Translations under genes and position numbers: made by a program | Shown here: positions 16,831 to 26,221 of the stretch, in pieces | Position numbering within the stretch: position 1 is the stretch's first letter | How the letters are laid out: every line of letters begins with the position of its first letter | Assembly: GCA_041688815.1 (NCBI GenBank) | Contig: JBDNHK010000057.1 | Span: 1-64,000, forward strand | Source of the DNA: Rhabdothermincola_A sp041688815 | GTDB lineage: Bacteria > Actinomycetota > Acidimicrobiia > Acidimicrobiales > Acidimicrobilacustridaceae | DNA length: 64,000 nt | Direction: 5' to 3' | Notes under the pieces: model-generated | Told to the model about the DNA's origin: nothing | The model's input: the letters and a program-made list of their open reading frames with translations, nothing else | Databases searched by the model: none

Positions 16831-18012
16831 CTACACCGCCGGACCCCTTACGAGGTCCACGCCCAACAGGGCCGCGGCCGAGGCCACCGCCTCGCCGCCC
16901 GCCACCGCCGTGTCGACCGCCGCCACCGCGCCCGCCGTATCGAGGTCGGCGTCGAGGCACGACCGGACGGCGGCCAGGGCCTCGGCGCTGTCGAGCGCGC
17001 CGTCGGCCTCGGTCGCCTCGGACCACGCCGCCAGGCGACCGTCGGCCGCCGGCATCAGAGCATCGGTCCACTCCCACGACTCGCGGTAGTGGTGGGCCAC
17101 CACGGCCAGACGGATGGCCCGCGGATCGTGGGTCTCGAGCAGCTCGCTGACGAACACCAGGTTGCCGAGCGACTTCGACATCTTCTCGCCGTCCATGCGC
17201 ACCATCGCCTGGTGCATCCAGTGACGCACGAACGGCTGCCCCGTGGCCGCTTCGCTCTGGGCCGCCTCGCACTCGTGGTGGGGGAAGATCAGATCCGACC
17301 CGCCGCCGTGCAGGTCGATGGTGGTGTCGAGCTCACGCAACGCCAACGCCGAGCACTCGATGTGCCAGCCGGGCCGCCCCGAGCCCCACAGCGACTCCCA
17401 CGAGGGCTCGTCGTCGGCCGACGGCTGCCACAACACGAAGTCGAGCGGGTCGCGCTTGTACGGATCGTCGGGGTTGCCACCGTGCTGGCGGGCCAGCACC
17501 AGCATCTCGTCACGGGAGTAGTGCGACACCTGCCCGAACTTCTCGAAGCTCGCCACCGAGAAGTAGACCGCACCGCCGTTCTCGTAGGCGTGGCCCCGGT
17601 CGAGCACCATGCCGATGAAGCCCCGGATGTCGGGGATGGCCGACGTGGCCCGGGGCTCGCTCCACGACGTGATGACGTCGAGCGCCAGCATGTCGGCGTC
17701 GAAGCGGGCCGTCTCGGCGGCGGCCAGGTCGAGGTAGTGCACCCCCAGCTCGCGCGCCTTGCGCAGGATGTCGTCGTCAACGTCGGTGATGTTGCGCACA
17801 CAGCGGGTCTCGTGGCCCCGGTCGCGCAGGCGCCGCTGGAGTACGTCGTAGGTGATGTAGGTGGCGGCGTGGCCCAGATGGGACGCGTCGTACGGGGTGA
17901 TGCCGCACGTGTACATCGTGACGATCGGCCCGGGTTCGAAGGGCACCACGGCACGACGGGCGGTGTCGTAGAGGCGCATCGGTGGCGCCTCCTCGGGGGG
18001 CATGTCGGTCAT
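16831..18012 (-). CDS. mshC: L-cysteine:1D-myo-inositol 2-amino-2-deoxy-alpha-D-glucopyranoside ligase MshC
   Basis: A 393-residue homologue of cysteinyl-tRNA synthetase that joins Cys to GlcN-inositol in mycothiol synthesis. It is assigned to MshC rather than CysS by YTCGITPYDASHLGHA (MshC has CGITPYD; CysS has CGPTVYD), by LHGGGSDLIFPHHE, and by its short length with no anticodon domain. The KMSKS loop is EKMSKSLGN and zinc ligands are in YTCG, IECSA and HHEC. The ATG at 18012 has GGAAGGA five bases upstream. This is the only mycothiol gene in the window. Confidence 0.9.
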   Translation of the reverse strand: MTDMPPEEAPPMRLYDTARRAVVPFEPGPIVTMYTCGITPYDASHLGHAATYITYDVLQRRLRDRGHETRCVRNITDVDDDILRKARELGVHYLDLAAAETARFDADMLALDVITSWSEPRATSAIPDIRGFIGMVLDRGHAYENGGAVYFSVASFEKFGQVSHYSRDEMLVLARQHGGNPDDPYKRDPLDFVLWQPSADDEPSWESLWGSGRPGWHIECSALALRELDTTIDLHGGGSDLIFPHHECEAAQSEAATGQPFVRHWMHQAMVRMDGEKMSKSLGNLVFVSELLETHDPRAIRLAVVAHHYRESWEWTDALMPAADGRLAAWSEATEADGALDSAEALAAVRSCLDADLDTAGAVAAVDTAVAGGEAVASAAALLGVDLVRGPAV

Positions 18013-18116
18013 CCGCGTCCTTCCGGGTCCGGCGAGCACGTTACCGCCGGGCCCGTCCCCCTCGGCGCTCTCCCGACGAGCCGCGCCACCGACCACCCCC
18101 CACCGCGAGGTGACCG

Positions 18117-18776
18117 TCAGCCGAGATCGATGCCGGTGAACTTGATCGCCACCCGGGTCTTGTAGCGCACGTTCAACTCGAGCAGCACCGCGGTGAACGC
18201 CTCGATCGGAGCGGCCTGGGTGAGATCGCCGGCGTCGAGGGGCCGCAGGTCGGGCATCTGGGCGATCAGGTCGAGGCACTGCCGCTTGGCCTCGGGGTGG
18301 TCGGAGCAGATGAGCACGTCGCTCTCGACGGCATGGCGCAGGTCTCCCAACTCCTTCGCCGGCACGTGGTGCAGCGCAGCCACGACGTAGGAGCCCGGCA
18401 CCGCCGCCTGCACACTGGCCGCCACCGACCCGCGGGGCGGCGCGAGCGGCTGGAACTCGTGACCCACCCGCACGAGCGCGTTGGCCATGGACAGCACGAC
18501 CTTCCCGCCCAGGTGCTCACGAACCGACTTGGCCGTCGTCCAGGCCGCGTCCCATGGGGTGGCGACGACGATGAACTCGGCGTCGGCGGCTTCGGCGTTC
18601 TCGGCCCCGGTGATGGCGAGCGACCGGTCGGCCCAGCGCTCACACAACTTCGCCACCACCTCGTCGGCCCGCTCCCCGGAACGCGAGCCGATGACGACCT
18701 CGTGACCGGCCGCCGCCAGCCGCGCCGCCAGTCCACTGCCAGCCGGGCCGGTGCCACCGAGGATGCCGATCTTCAT
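18117..18776 (-). CDS. F420-dependent NADP reductase (Fno/NpdG)
   Basis: A 219-residue Rossmann protein that exchanges hydride between NADP and coenzyme F420. It has MKIGILGGTGPAGSGLA (NADP-binding GxGxxG), GSRSGERADEVV (2'-phosphate recognition by Ser/Arg), VVATPWDA and HHVPAKEL, all typical of the NpdG family. It shows the organism uses F420, as many actinobacteria do. The ATG lies 6 bases after a TAGGTT box with no Shine-Dalgarno sequence. Confidence 0.93.
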   Translation of the reverse strand: MKIGILGGTGPAGSGLAARLAAAGHEVVIGSRSGERADEVVAKLCERWADRSLAITGAENAEAADAEFIVVATPWDAAWTTAKSVREHLGGKVVLSMANALVRVGHEFQPLAPPRGSVAASVQAAVPGSYVVAALHHVPAKELGDLRHAVESDVLICSDHPEAKRQCLDLIAQMPDLRPLDAGDLTQAAPIEAFTAVLLELNVRYKTRVAIKFTGIDLG

Positions 18777-18782
18777 GAGGCG

Positions 18783-18788
18783 AACCTA
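18783..18788 (-). promoter_or_regulatory. Leaderless-type -10 box of the F420 reductase gene
   Basis: TAGGTT on the minus strand, 6 bases, then the ATG at 18776. No ribosome binding site. Confidence 0.45.
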
Positions 18789-18843
18789 GAGGAACGGGGC
18801 GAGGGATGGTCAACCGCAGGGGCCGGCGGACCCGAACCGTCGG

Positions 18844-19611
18844 TCATGCCCCGGTGGTGTGGAAGCCGCCGTCGACGTGGACGATCTCGCCGGTGGTCTG
18901 GGGGAACCAGTCCGACAGCAACACCACGCAGGCCTTCGCCACCGCCGAGGAGTCGCGCACGTCCCAGCCGAGGGGGGCCCGGTCGTCCCACACGTCCTCG
19001 AACCGGGAGAAGCCGGGGATGGAGCGGGCGGCGATGGTCTTGATCGGACCCGCGGCCACGAGGTTCACCCGCACCTGCTGGGCCCCGAGATAGCGGGCGA
19101 GGTAGCGGGACGTGGACTCGAGAGACGCCTTGGCCACACCCATCCAGTCGTAGGCCGGCCACGACACGGTGGCGTCGAAGTCGAGCCCGACGATCGAGCC
19201 ACCATCGGGCATCAGCGGAGCGACCACCTCGGCCAGCGCCTTCAGCGAGTACGCGGACACGTTGAGGGCCACGGCGACGTCGTCCCAGCCCGCCTCCATG
19301 AACGTGCCACCGAGGCAGACCGGGGGGGCGAACCCGATGGCGTGCAGGGCGCCGTCGACACCGCCCCACCGTTCGCCGAGATCGGCCCGCACGGCATCGA
19401 GCTGGGCCGGGTCGGCGACGTCCATCTCCAGCACCGGCGGTTCGACGGGAAGGCGACGCGCCGCCCGTTCGGTGTGCTTCATGCCCTTGCCCACACCGGT
19501 GAGAACGATCTCCGCTCCCTCCTGCTGGGCCAGCGCCGCCACGCCGAACGCGAGCGACGAGTCGCTGAGGACCCCGGTGATGAGAAGCCGTTTGCCGTCG
19601 AGTAGTCCCAT
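18844..19611 (-). CDS. fabI: Enoyl-[acyl-carrier-protein] reductase FabI/InhA
   Basis: A 255-residue short-chain dehydrogenase that does the last reduction of each fatty acid elongation cycle. It has the FabI-type N terminus LLITGVLSDSSLAFG, the catalytic Tyr-(6)-Lys pair in YDWMGVAKASLE, and AAGPIKTIAA. GGAGAAGG precedes the ATG. It is not in the fabD-fabF operon at the end of the window but encodes the missing enoyl reductase step. Confidence 0.96.
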   Translation of the reverse strand: MGLLDGKRLLITGVLSDSSLAFGVAALAQQEGAEIVLTGVGKGMKHTERAARRLPVEPPVLEMDVADPAQLDAVRADLGERWGGVDGALHAIGFAPPVCLGGTFMEAGWDDVAVALNVSAYSLKALAEVVAPLMPDGGSIVGLDFDATVSWPAYDWMGVAKASLESTSRYLARYLGAQQVRVNLVAAGPIKTIAARSIPGFSRFEDVWDDRAPLGWDVRDSSAVAKACVVLLSDWFPQTTGEIVHVDGGFHTTGA

Positions 19612-19654
19612 GACCTTCTCCGATCCAGATGTCTACCGCCACGTTACGAGACCA

Positions 19655-19670
19655 CCCGGCACCCGCCGGG
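19655..19670. terminator. Possible terminator hairpin after the CNNM pair
   Basis: CCCGGC-ACCC-GCCGGG, a 6-base-pair stem, between the stop of the second CNNM gene and the fabI start on the minus strand. There is no T run. Candidate only. Confidence 0.3.
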
Positions 19671-19698
19671 CACCCTCACCGCCACCCTCACCGCACCG

Positions 19699-20775
19699 TC
19701 ACGTCCACCCGGGTTCTGTCGCGGGTGGCTGCTCGTCGCCGTGGAGCTCCTCGACGATGTCGCCGAGGAGCTGTTCCAGCAGGTCGTCGAGCGTGACGAG
19801 GCCGGCGGTGGTGCCGTCCGGTCGCTGCACGAGGGCGAAGTGCACCCGCGAGCGCCGCATGGCCACCATCGCGTCCTCCAACGACCCGTCGACCGGGACC
19901 ACGAGCATGCGTCGCACCAGCCGCAGGGGCAACGGACGATCGATCGCCGGCACGGCCAGGGCCAACAGGTCCTTGGCGTGCACGAACCCGACGATGTCGT
20001 CCAGCCCCCCCGGACCGGTGACCGGTAGGCGACTGTGACCCCGATCGACCACGAGCACCTCGGCCTCGGCCACGGTGATCGAGAGCGGGATCGCACAGAT
20101 GTCGGAGCCCGGGACCATCACGTCGGCCACCGTGCGTCCCGAGAACTCGAGGACACCGGTGAGCAGCTCCGCGGCGAAGTCCTCGATGGTGCCCTCCTGG
20201 CGCGAAGCCGCCACGACGACGGCCAACTCCTCGGCGGTGTGGGCGCTGGCCAGCTCGTCGCGGGGCTCGACCCCGAGAAGGCGAACCCCGCCGTTGCCCA
20301 TGGCCTTCAGCAGCCGCACGATCGGACGGACCACCGCCAGGTAGAGCCGGTCGACCCCGGCCAGCGCCCGCAGCACGCGCTCGGGGTTGGCCAGCGCCAG
20401 GTTCTTCGGGACCATCTCCCCGACAAGCATGTGCAGGAACACCACGATGCCGAGGGCCAGCACCACCGAGGTCGGTCGCACCAGACCCTCGGGCAGGCCC
20501 AACGTCTCGAAGAGGCGCTCGAACACCACCGCTACCGCCCGTTCACCCACCAGGCCGAGGAGCAAGGAAGCCACGGTGATCCCGAGCTGGGCGCCGGCCA
20601 GGCGGTTGCTCAGGTCGGAGATGGCAACGAGCCCACGTCGGGCGCGGCGGTCACCGGCGTCGGCCAACGGCTCGAGCCGGCTGCGACGCGAGCCGACGAC
20701 GGAGAACTCGATGGCCACGAAGTAGGCGTTGACGAGAAGCAGCACCACAACCGCGAGGAGGGCCCACCCGTTCAC
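19699..20775 (-). CDS. CNNM/CorC-type transporter (hemolysin family), second of a pair
   Basis: A 358-residue protein: N-terminal CNNM membrane domain with four helices (starting ALLAVVVLLLVNAYFVAIEF), a small linker, and a tandem CBS pair (VMVPGSDICAIPLS; VTLDDLLEQLLGDIVEE). It lacks the C-terminal CorC_HlyC domain seen in its upstream partner and stops after the second CBS domain. The ATG overlaps the stop of that partner (ATGA). Such pairs are often annotated as hemolysins; transport of Mg2+ or Co2+ is inferred for some family members. Confidence 0.9.
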   Translation of the reverse strand: MNGWALLAVVVLLLVNAYFVAIEFSVVGSRRSRLEPLADAGDRRARRGLVAISDLSNRLAGAQLGITVASLLLGLVGERAVAVVFERLFETLGLPEGLVRPTSVVLALGIVVFLHMLVGEMVPKNLALANPERVLRALAGVDRLYLAVVRPIVRLLKAMGNGGVRLLGVEPRDELASAHTAEELAVVVAASRQEGTIEDFAAELLTGVLEFSGRTVADVMVPGSDICAIPLSITVAEAEVLVVDRGHSRLPVTGPGGLDDIVGFVHAKDLLALAVPAIDRPLPLRLVRRMLVVPVDGSLEDAMVAMRRSRVHFALVQRPDGTTAGLVTLDDLLEQLLGDIVEELHGDEQPPATEPGWT

Positions 20776-22025
20776 GGTCGGTCATCTCCGTCGACCCGGG
20801 GCCGGAGCCGAACCTCGGCGATGCGCCGGCGATCCAAGGTGACGACCTCGATGCTCCACTCACCCTCATCGACCGTCTCGCCCTCGGCTGGGATGCGCCC
20901 GAGCCGGTCGAGCACGAAGCCCGCGATCGTCTCGTACTCACCGTCGGGAAGCTCGAGCCCGCACAGGTCGAACACCTCGTCGGCGTGCAACGTGCCCCCC
21001 ACCACGAACTCGCCCCGTCGGCGGACCCGGGTGAGATCAGGGGGCCGGTCGTGCTCGTCGTCGATCTCCCCCACGATCTCCTCGAGCACGTCCTCGAGGG
21101 TGAGGATCCCTGCGGTGCCGCCGTACTCGTCGACGACCACGGCGAGGTGGGTCCGGGCCCGGCGCAGGTCGACCAGCACGTCGTCGAGGTCGCGGCTCTC
21201 GGGTACGGCCAGGACCGGGCTCATGAGCTCGGAGACGGACGTTGTGTCACGGCTCGACCGCGGAACGGTGTGGGCCCGGCGGACGTGGACCACGCCCCGC
21301 ACGTCGTCGAGGTCGGTGCCATACAGAGGGAAGCGACTGTGACCCGTCTCGACCGAGAGCAGCACCAGGTCGGTGACGGTCGCGTCGATCGGTAAGGCCC
21401 GCATGGCCACCCGCGGGATGAGCGCGTCCCCGGCCGACTTCGATCCGAACCGGATGGACCGGGTGAGCAGGGCGCTGGCCCCTCCCGGCAACGTGCCCTT
21501 CTCGGTGGACGTCTCGACCAGCACCAACAGCTCGGTGAGGGAGCGCACGTTCGACAGCTCCTCCTGCGGCTCGACACCGAGCCCCCGCACGATGCGGTTG
21601 GCCGCACCATCGAGCACCCTGAGGACAGGGCCGGCCACGATGCCGTAGGCCCGGATGACCGGGGCCAGACGCAACGTGGTGGCCTCGGGACGGGCGATGG
21701 CCAGTCCCTTCGGTACCAGTTCCCCGACGACCATCTGCACCACGGTCGTCAGGACCAACGCCAACAGGAGCGACAACCCGGCCACCGCCCGCGCTCCGAC
21801 GAACGGCTCCAGTAGCGGTCGCAGCAACGGGGCGACGACGGGCTGGGCCAGGAAACCGAGCACGAGCGACGTCACCGTGATGCCGAACTGGGCTCCACTC
21901 AACTGGAACGACAGATGGCGCAGCAGGCCGTCGGCGATGCGGGCGCGGCGGCTCCCGGCAGCGATCTCCCGCTCGATCTTGCTGCGATCGACGGCGACCA
22001 ACGCGAACTCGGCCGCGACGAACAC
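20772..22025 (-). CDS. CNNM/CorC-type transporter with CorC_HlyC domain, first of a pair
   Basis: At least 417 residues: CNNM membrane domain, CBS pair (ALIPRVAMRALPID; LTLEDVLEEIVGEIDDEHD) and a C-terminal CorC_HlyC domain (GGTLHADEVFDLCG). The first membrane helix continues upstream of the GTG at 22025 in the same frame (LALGLLAVVLLIAFNGVF), so the true start is further up. No ATG, GTG or TTG exists in that frame before an in-frame TAG near 22150. An ATC at 22079 or a sequence error/frameshift must be considered. The protein end is secure; the start is not. Confidence 0.85.
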   Translation of the reverse strand: MFVAAEFALVAVDRSKIEREIAAGSRRARIADGLLRHLSFQLSGAQFGITVTSLVLGFLAQPVVAPLLRPLLEPFVGARAVAGLSLLLALVLTTVVQMVVGELVPKGLAIARPEATTLRLAPVIRAYGIVAGPVLRVLDGAANRIVRGLGVEPQEELSNVRSLTELLVLVETSTEKGTLPGGASALLTRSIRFGSKSAGDALIPRVAMRALPIDATVTDLVLLSVETGHSRFPLYGTDLDDVRGVVHVRRAHTVPRSSRDTTSVSELMSPVLAVPESRDLDDVLVDLRRARTHLAVVVDEYGGTAGILTLEDVLEEIVGEIDDEHDRPPDLTRVRRRGEFVVGGTLHADEVFDLCGLELPDGEYETIAGFVLDRLGRIPAEGETVDEGEWSIEVVTLDRRRIAEVRLRPRVDGDDRP

Positions 22026-22207
22026 CCCGTTGAAGGCGATGAGCAGGACGACGGCGAGGAGGCCGAGCGCGAGGTCGATGGGGTGTCGTCTCTTCGGGCG
22101 CTGCGAGGAACCGACGACGGTCGCCGGTGGGCATCTACGCTACTGGTCCGCCGGCACCACTCACCGAATGACCGTCCGAACCCAGCCGACGGTAACGTCG
22201 CCGACCG

Positions 22208-23023
22208 ATGCCCGAGCCGAGCCCGCTGCCACCGTCGACCGGCCCGGCGTTGGCGATCAGAGATGTCGGCCTCGTCCGCGACGGGCGCCACCTCCTGCGG
22301 GGCATCGACTGGGTGGTGGAGCCCCACCAGCGCTGGGTGGTGCTCGGGCGCAACGGTTCCGGGAAGTCGTCGCTGATGAGGATCGCCTCGCTGTACCTGC
22401 ACCCGAGCCACGGCACGGTGGACGTGCTGGGTGAGCGCCTGGGCCGAACCGACGTACGCCGCCTCCGCACCCGCATCGGTCTGGCCAGCGCCGGGATGGC
22501 CGACCTGCTCCGCCCCGATCTCACCGCCACCGACGTCGTGATGACGGCGAAGAACGCGGCCCTGGAACCCTGGTGGCACCGCTACGACGACGACGACCGT
22601 GAGCGAGCCCGGCGTTGCCTGGCCGAGGTGGCGATGGCGCCGTACGCCGATCGCACCTTCGGATCGCTGTCCTCAGGCGAACGCCAACGGGTCCTCCTGG
22701 CCCGCACCCTGATGACCGAGCCGGGGCTGTTGCTGCTCGACGAGCCGACCGCCGGCCTCGACCTCGAGGGCCGAGAGACCCTCGTGGGCGGATTGGCCGC
22801 CCTCGCCGCCCGACCCGGCACGGCCCCGATCGTGCTCGTCACCCATCACGTCGAGGAGATCCCCGCCGGGTTCACCCATGGGCTGCTGTTGCACGCCGGC
22901 ACGATCATGACCTCAGGGCCGCTCGAACAGGTACTGACCGCCGACGCGCTGTCGTCGTGCTTCGAGATGGACCTCGGTCTGGAACGACGCCACGACCGCT
23001 GGTGGGCGTGGGGGCGGACCTGA
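22208..23023 (+). CDS. ABC transporter ATP-binding protein, solitary (YlmA/ModF-like)
   Basis: A 271-residue ATPase with Walker A GRNGSGKSSL, signature LSSGERQRVLLAR, Walker B LLLLDEPT and the switch His in VLVTHHVEE. No permease is adjacent. Soluble single-domain ABC proteins of this type (YlmA in Bacillus, half of ModF in E. coli) exist without a membrane partner, so transport is not certain. It is divergent from the CNNM pair; TAACGT lies 9 bases before the ATG. Confidence 0.9.
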   Translation: MPEPSPLPPSTGPALAIRDVGLVRDGRHLLRGIDWVVEPHQRWVVLGRNGSGKSSLMRIASLYLHPSHGTVDVLGERLGRTDVRRLRTRIGLASAGMADLLRPDLTATDVVMTAKNAALEPWWHRYDDDDRERARRCLAEVAMAPYADRTFGSLSSGERQRVLLARTLMTEPGLLLLDEPTAGLDLEGRETLVGGLAALAARPGTAPIVLVTHHVEEIPAGFTHGLLLHAGTIMTSGPLEQVLTADALSSCFEMDLGLERRHDRWWAWGRT

Positions 23024-23035
23024 GGTCCGATGCGG

Positions 23036-23266
23036 TCAGGCGTCGATGGCCAGGGCGAGCGTGATGGTGGTGAACGTGAACACCAACGAGGCGATCACGG
23101 TGAGACGGTCGAGGTTCTTCTCGACCACGGTCGAGCCGGCCGCCGAGGCCCCGAGCCCACCACCGAACATGTCGGACAGCCCGCCACCGCGCCCGCTGTG
23201 GAGCAGCACGAGGACGATCAAGACCAGGCAGACAAGGACGTGGATGGCGAGAACGGCGGTGACCAC
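23036..23266 (-). CDS. secG: Preprotein translocase subunit SecG
   Basis: A 76-residue SecG read from the GTG at 23266. Two membrane helices (AIHVLVCLVLIVLVLLH and LTVIASLVFTFTTITLAL) flank the conserved cytoplasmic loop GRGGGLSDMFGGG. SecG joins SecY and SecE in the translocon. It closes the gap-pgk-tpi-secG order well known from actinobacteria. A longer in-frame reading upstream overlaps tpiA and is rejected. Confidence 0.93.
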   Translation of the reverse strand: MVTAVLAIHVLVCLVLIVLVLLHSGRGGGLSDMFGGGLGASAAGSTVVEKNLDRLTVIASLVFTFTTITLALAIDA

Positions 23267-23298
23267 GGGCGGGGACGCTACCAGGAATCGTCCGGCCG

Positions 23299-24084
23299 TC
23301 AGCCCGCGGTGCGCCAGAACTGCACGATCTGGGCGAACTCGTCCGGGTCGAGTGATGCCCCCCCCACCAGGGCGCCGTCGACGTCGGGCTGGGCCATGAG
23401 TTCGACGATCGTGGCCGCCTTCACCGAACCGCCGTACTGGATCCGTACGGCGGCGGCGGCGGCGGCGCCCTTCATCTCCGCCACCTTGGCCCGGATCCAC
23501 CCACACACCTGCTGGGCATCACCGGCGCTGGCGGTGTGGCCGGTGCCGATGGCCCAGATGGGCTCATAAGCGATCACCAGGCCCGCGACCTGCTCGGCTT
23601 CGAGCGCATCGATACCGGCATGGACCTGACCGGTCACCTTCCCGTGGGTGGCCTCGCCCTGCCGCTCCTCGAGGGTCTCTCCGCAACACAGGATCGGAGT
23701 CATGTCGTGGGCCAGAACGGCCTTGGCCTTACGGCCGACGACGGCGTCGGTCTCGCCGAACCACTGACGGCGTTCGCTGTGACCGACGATGACGTAGGCG
23801 ACACCCAACTTGGCCAGCATCGACGGCGCCACCTCGCCGGTGAAGGCCCCGCTCGCCTCCCAGTGGCAGTCCTGGGCGCCCCAGCTGATCGGCACCTTCT
23901 CGCTCTGCAGGAACGTCTGCACCGTGCGGATGTCGGTGAACGGTGGGTGCACCGACACGTCGACGGCCTCGTAGTCGTCCTTCTCGAGGAGGTAGCGCAG
24001 GCGATCGAGCATGGCCGTCGCCTCGTAGTGATTGAGGTTCATCTTCCAGTTGCCGGAGATGAGCGGTGTGCGGTCAGTGGGCAT
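23299..24084 (-). CDS. tpiA: Triosephosphate isomerase
   Basis: A 261-residue TIM barrel converting dihydroxyacetone phosphate and glyceraldehyde 3-phosphate. Lys in GNWKMN, the catalytic His in VIVGHSERR and Glu in IAYEPIWAIGTG, and the phosphate loop YGGSVKAA are all present. The ATG at 24084 has AGAGGAG upstream and overlaps the end of pgk by 11 bases. Confidence 0.97.
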   Translation of the reverse strand: MPTDRTPLISGNWKMNLNHYEATAMLDRLRYLLEKDDYEAVDVSVHPPFTDIRTVQTFLQSEKVPISWGAQDCHWEASGAFTGEVAPSMLAKLGVAYVIVGHSERRQWFGETDAVVGRKAKAVLAHDMTPILCCGETLEERQGEATHGKVTGQVHAGIDALEAEQVAGLVIAYEPIWAIGTGHTASAGDAQQVCGWIRAKVAEMKGAAAAAAVRIQYGGSVKAATIVELMAQPDVDGALVGGASLDPDEFAQIVQFWRTAG

Positions 24085-25201
24085 TCGGGGCTCCTCTGAG
24101 AGCTTCGAGACCAGGGAGGTCGCCGTTCTCGAGCAGTTCGAGCGAGGCGCCACCCCCGGTGGAGACGTGATCGACCTCGTCGGCCAGCCCGAAGGAATCG
24201 AGGGCGGCGGCGGAGTCGCCCCCGCCGACCACGGTGAACCCGCGGGCCTCGGCCATCGCCTCGGCCACCGTCCTGGTGCCGGCCGCGAACCGGGGGTCTT
24301 CGAAGACGCCCATCGGCCCGTTCCAGAAGACGGTGCGGGCCTCGGCGATCAGATCCCCGAAGGCGGCGGCGGTGCCCGGTCCGATGTCGAGGCCCTTCCA
24401 GCCGTCGGGGACGTCGGCGCCGACCTGGCGCACCTCTCCCCCCGCGGCGGGTCGTCCGATCTCGCCACCCGGGCCGAGCACCGTGAGGTCGGTCGGGAGA
24501 TGGATCGCCGCGCCCGACTCGAGCAGTCGCCGGCACGGGTCGACGTGGTCGAGCTCGACCAGGGAATCGCCGATCCGGTGCCCCTGGGCGGCGAGGAACG
24601 TGAAGCCCATGCCGCCGCCGATCACCAGGGCGTCGGCGACCTCGAGCAGAGAATCGATGACCCCCAGCTTGTCGGAGACCTTCGACCCGCCGAGGACCAC
24701 GACGAAGGGTCGGGCCGGTTCGTCACGCAACGGCAGAAGGACCTCGATCTCCCGTTGAAGGAGACGACCGGCGGCCGAAGGCAGGAACCGGGGGGGCCCG
24801 ACGACCGAGGCGTGGGCGCGGTGCGACGCCCCGAAGGCGTCGTTCACGTAGACGTCCTGGCCCTCGATCAGCCGCTGCACGAAGGCCGGGTCGTCGGCCG
24901 TCTCCCCCGGGTCGAAGCGCAGGTTGTCGAGCAGCTCGACCGGCGGGGCCAGCTCGGCCAGTCGGCGCCGCACCGGTTCGACGGAGTACGCCGGATCCGG
25001 TGCCCCCTCGGGCCGACCGAGGTGGGTGCACGCGGTGACGTGAGCCCCGTGCTCGAGGAGATAGCCGATGGTCGGCAGGGCGGCCCTGATCCGGAAGTCG
25101 TCGACGATCTCACCATCGGCGACGGGGACGTTGAAATCGGCGCGCAGCAGCACCCGACGACCGTCGAGGTCGCCGAGATCCTCGAGCGTGGGAACGGGCA
25201 T
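24074..25201 (-). CDS. pgk: Phosphoglycerate kinase
   Basis: A 375-residue glycolytic kinase, slightly shorter than the common ~395. It has LLRADFNVPV, THLGRPEG, VLGGSKVSDKLGV, the NGPMGVFE loop and the C-terminal STGGGASLELL. It lies between gap and tpi, starting 10 bases after the gap stop and overlapping tpi. Confidence 0.97.
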   Translation of the reverse strand: MPVPTLEDLGDLDGRRVLLRADFNVPVADGEIVDDFRIRAALPTIGYLLEHGAHVTACTHLGRPEGAPDPAYSVEPVRRRLAELAPPVELLDNLRFDPGETADDPAFVQRLIEGQDVYVNDAFGASHRAHASVVGPPRFLPSAAGRLLQREIEVLLPLRDEPARPFVVVLGGSKVSDKLGVIDSLLEVADALVIGGGMGFTFLAAQGHRIGDSLVELDHVDPCRRLLESGAAIHLPTDLTVLGPGGEIGRPAAGGEVRQVGADVPDGWKGLDIGPGTAAAFGDLIAEARTVFWNGPMGVFEDPRFAAGTRTVAEAMAEARGFTVVGGGDSAAALDSFGLADEVDHVSTGGGASLELLENGDLPGLEALRGAPNAH

Positions 25202-25210
25202 GGGCGACGA

Positions 25211-26221
25211 CTACTTGTTGGCGGCGCCGACGATCTTCACGAGATCGACGAGCCGGTTCGAGTAGCCCCACTCGTTGTCATACCAACCGAGCACCTTGAC
25301 CAGGTTGCCCATGGCCATGGTGAGCTTGGAGTCGAAGGTGCACGACGCCGGCGATCCGACGATGTCGCTCGAGACGATGGGCTCGTCGGTGTACACCAGC
25401 ACGTTGGCCATCGGCCCTGACGCCGCCGCGGCCCGGAACGCCTCGTTCACCTCGTCGACGGTGACGTCGGCCCGGAGCACTCCCACGAAATCGGTGACCG
25501 ACCCATCGGTCACCGGCACCCGCAGGGCGGTGCCGTCGAGCTTGCCCTTCATGGCCTCGAGCACCAGGCCGGTGGCCCGCGCCGCCCCGGTGGAGGACGG
25601 GATGATGTTGGCGGCGGCGGCCCGAGCGCGGCGCAGGTCGGTGTGGGGTCCGTCGACCAGGTTCTGGTCACCGGTGTAGGCGTGCACGGTGGTCATGAGG
25701 CCCTTCTCCAGCCCGAAGGCGTCGTCGAGGACCTTGACCATCGGCACGAAGCAGTTCGTGGTGCACGAGGCGTTCGACATCACCTTGTGCGTGGCCGGGT
25801 CGAACGTGTCGTCGTTGACCCCGACGACGAAGGTGGCGTCGGCGTTGGTGGCCGGGGCCGAGACGATGACGAAGGGCGCGCCGGCGTCGAGGTGGGCCGC
25901 CGCCTTGTCGCGGTCGGTGAAGAAGCCCGTCGACTCGACGACGACGTCGACACCGAGCTCACCCCAGGGCAGCTCCTTCGGGTCGCGGATCGCGGTGATC
26001 GTGACCTTCTGGCCGTCGACCACGATGCCGTCGTCGACGGCTTCGACCGTGGCACCGAGGCGCCCCATCACCGAGTCGTACTTCAGCAGGTGCGCCATCT
26101 CGGGAATCTGGCCGAGGTCGTTGGCCGCCACGATCTCGATGTCGGCCCCCGTCTGCCTGACCGCTCTGAAGAAGTTGCGGCCGATTCGACCGAAGCCGTT
26201 CACACCGACGCGAATCGCCAT
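25211..26221 (-). CDS. gap: Glyceraldehyde-3-phosphate dehydrogenase, type I
   Basis: A 336-residue NAD-dependent enzyme. N-terminal VGVNGFGRIGRNFFRA, the active-site Cys in SNASCTTNCF and the C-terminal WYDNEWGYSNRLVDL are intact. The ATG at 26221 follows GGGAGG by seven bases. The gene upstream is rapZ; yvcK and whiA, which usually lie between rapZ and gap in actinobacteria, are not here. Confidence 0.98.
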   Translation of the reverse strand: MAIRVGVNGFGRIGRNFFRAVRQTGADIEIVAANDLGQIPEMAHLLKYDSVMGRLGATVEAVDDGIVVDGQKVTITAIRDPKELPWGELGVDVVVESTGFFTDRDKAAAHLDAGAPFVIVSAPATNADATFVVGVNDDTFDPATHKVMSNASCTTNCFVPMVKVLDDAFGLEKGLMTTVHAYTGDQNLVDGPHTDLRRARAAAANIIPSSTGAARATGLVLEAMKGKLDGTALRVPVTDGSVTDFVGVLRADVTVDEVNEAFRAAAASGPMANVLVYTDEPIVSSDIVGSPASCTFDSKLTMAMGNLVKVLGWYDNEWGYSNRLVDLVKIVGAANK

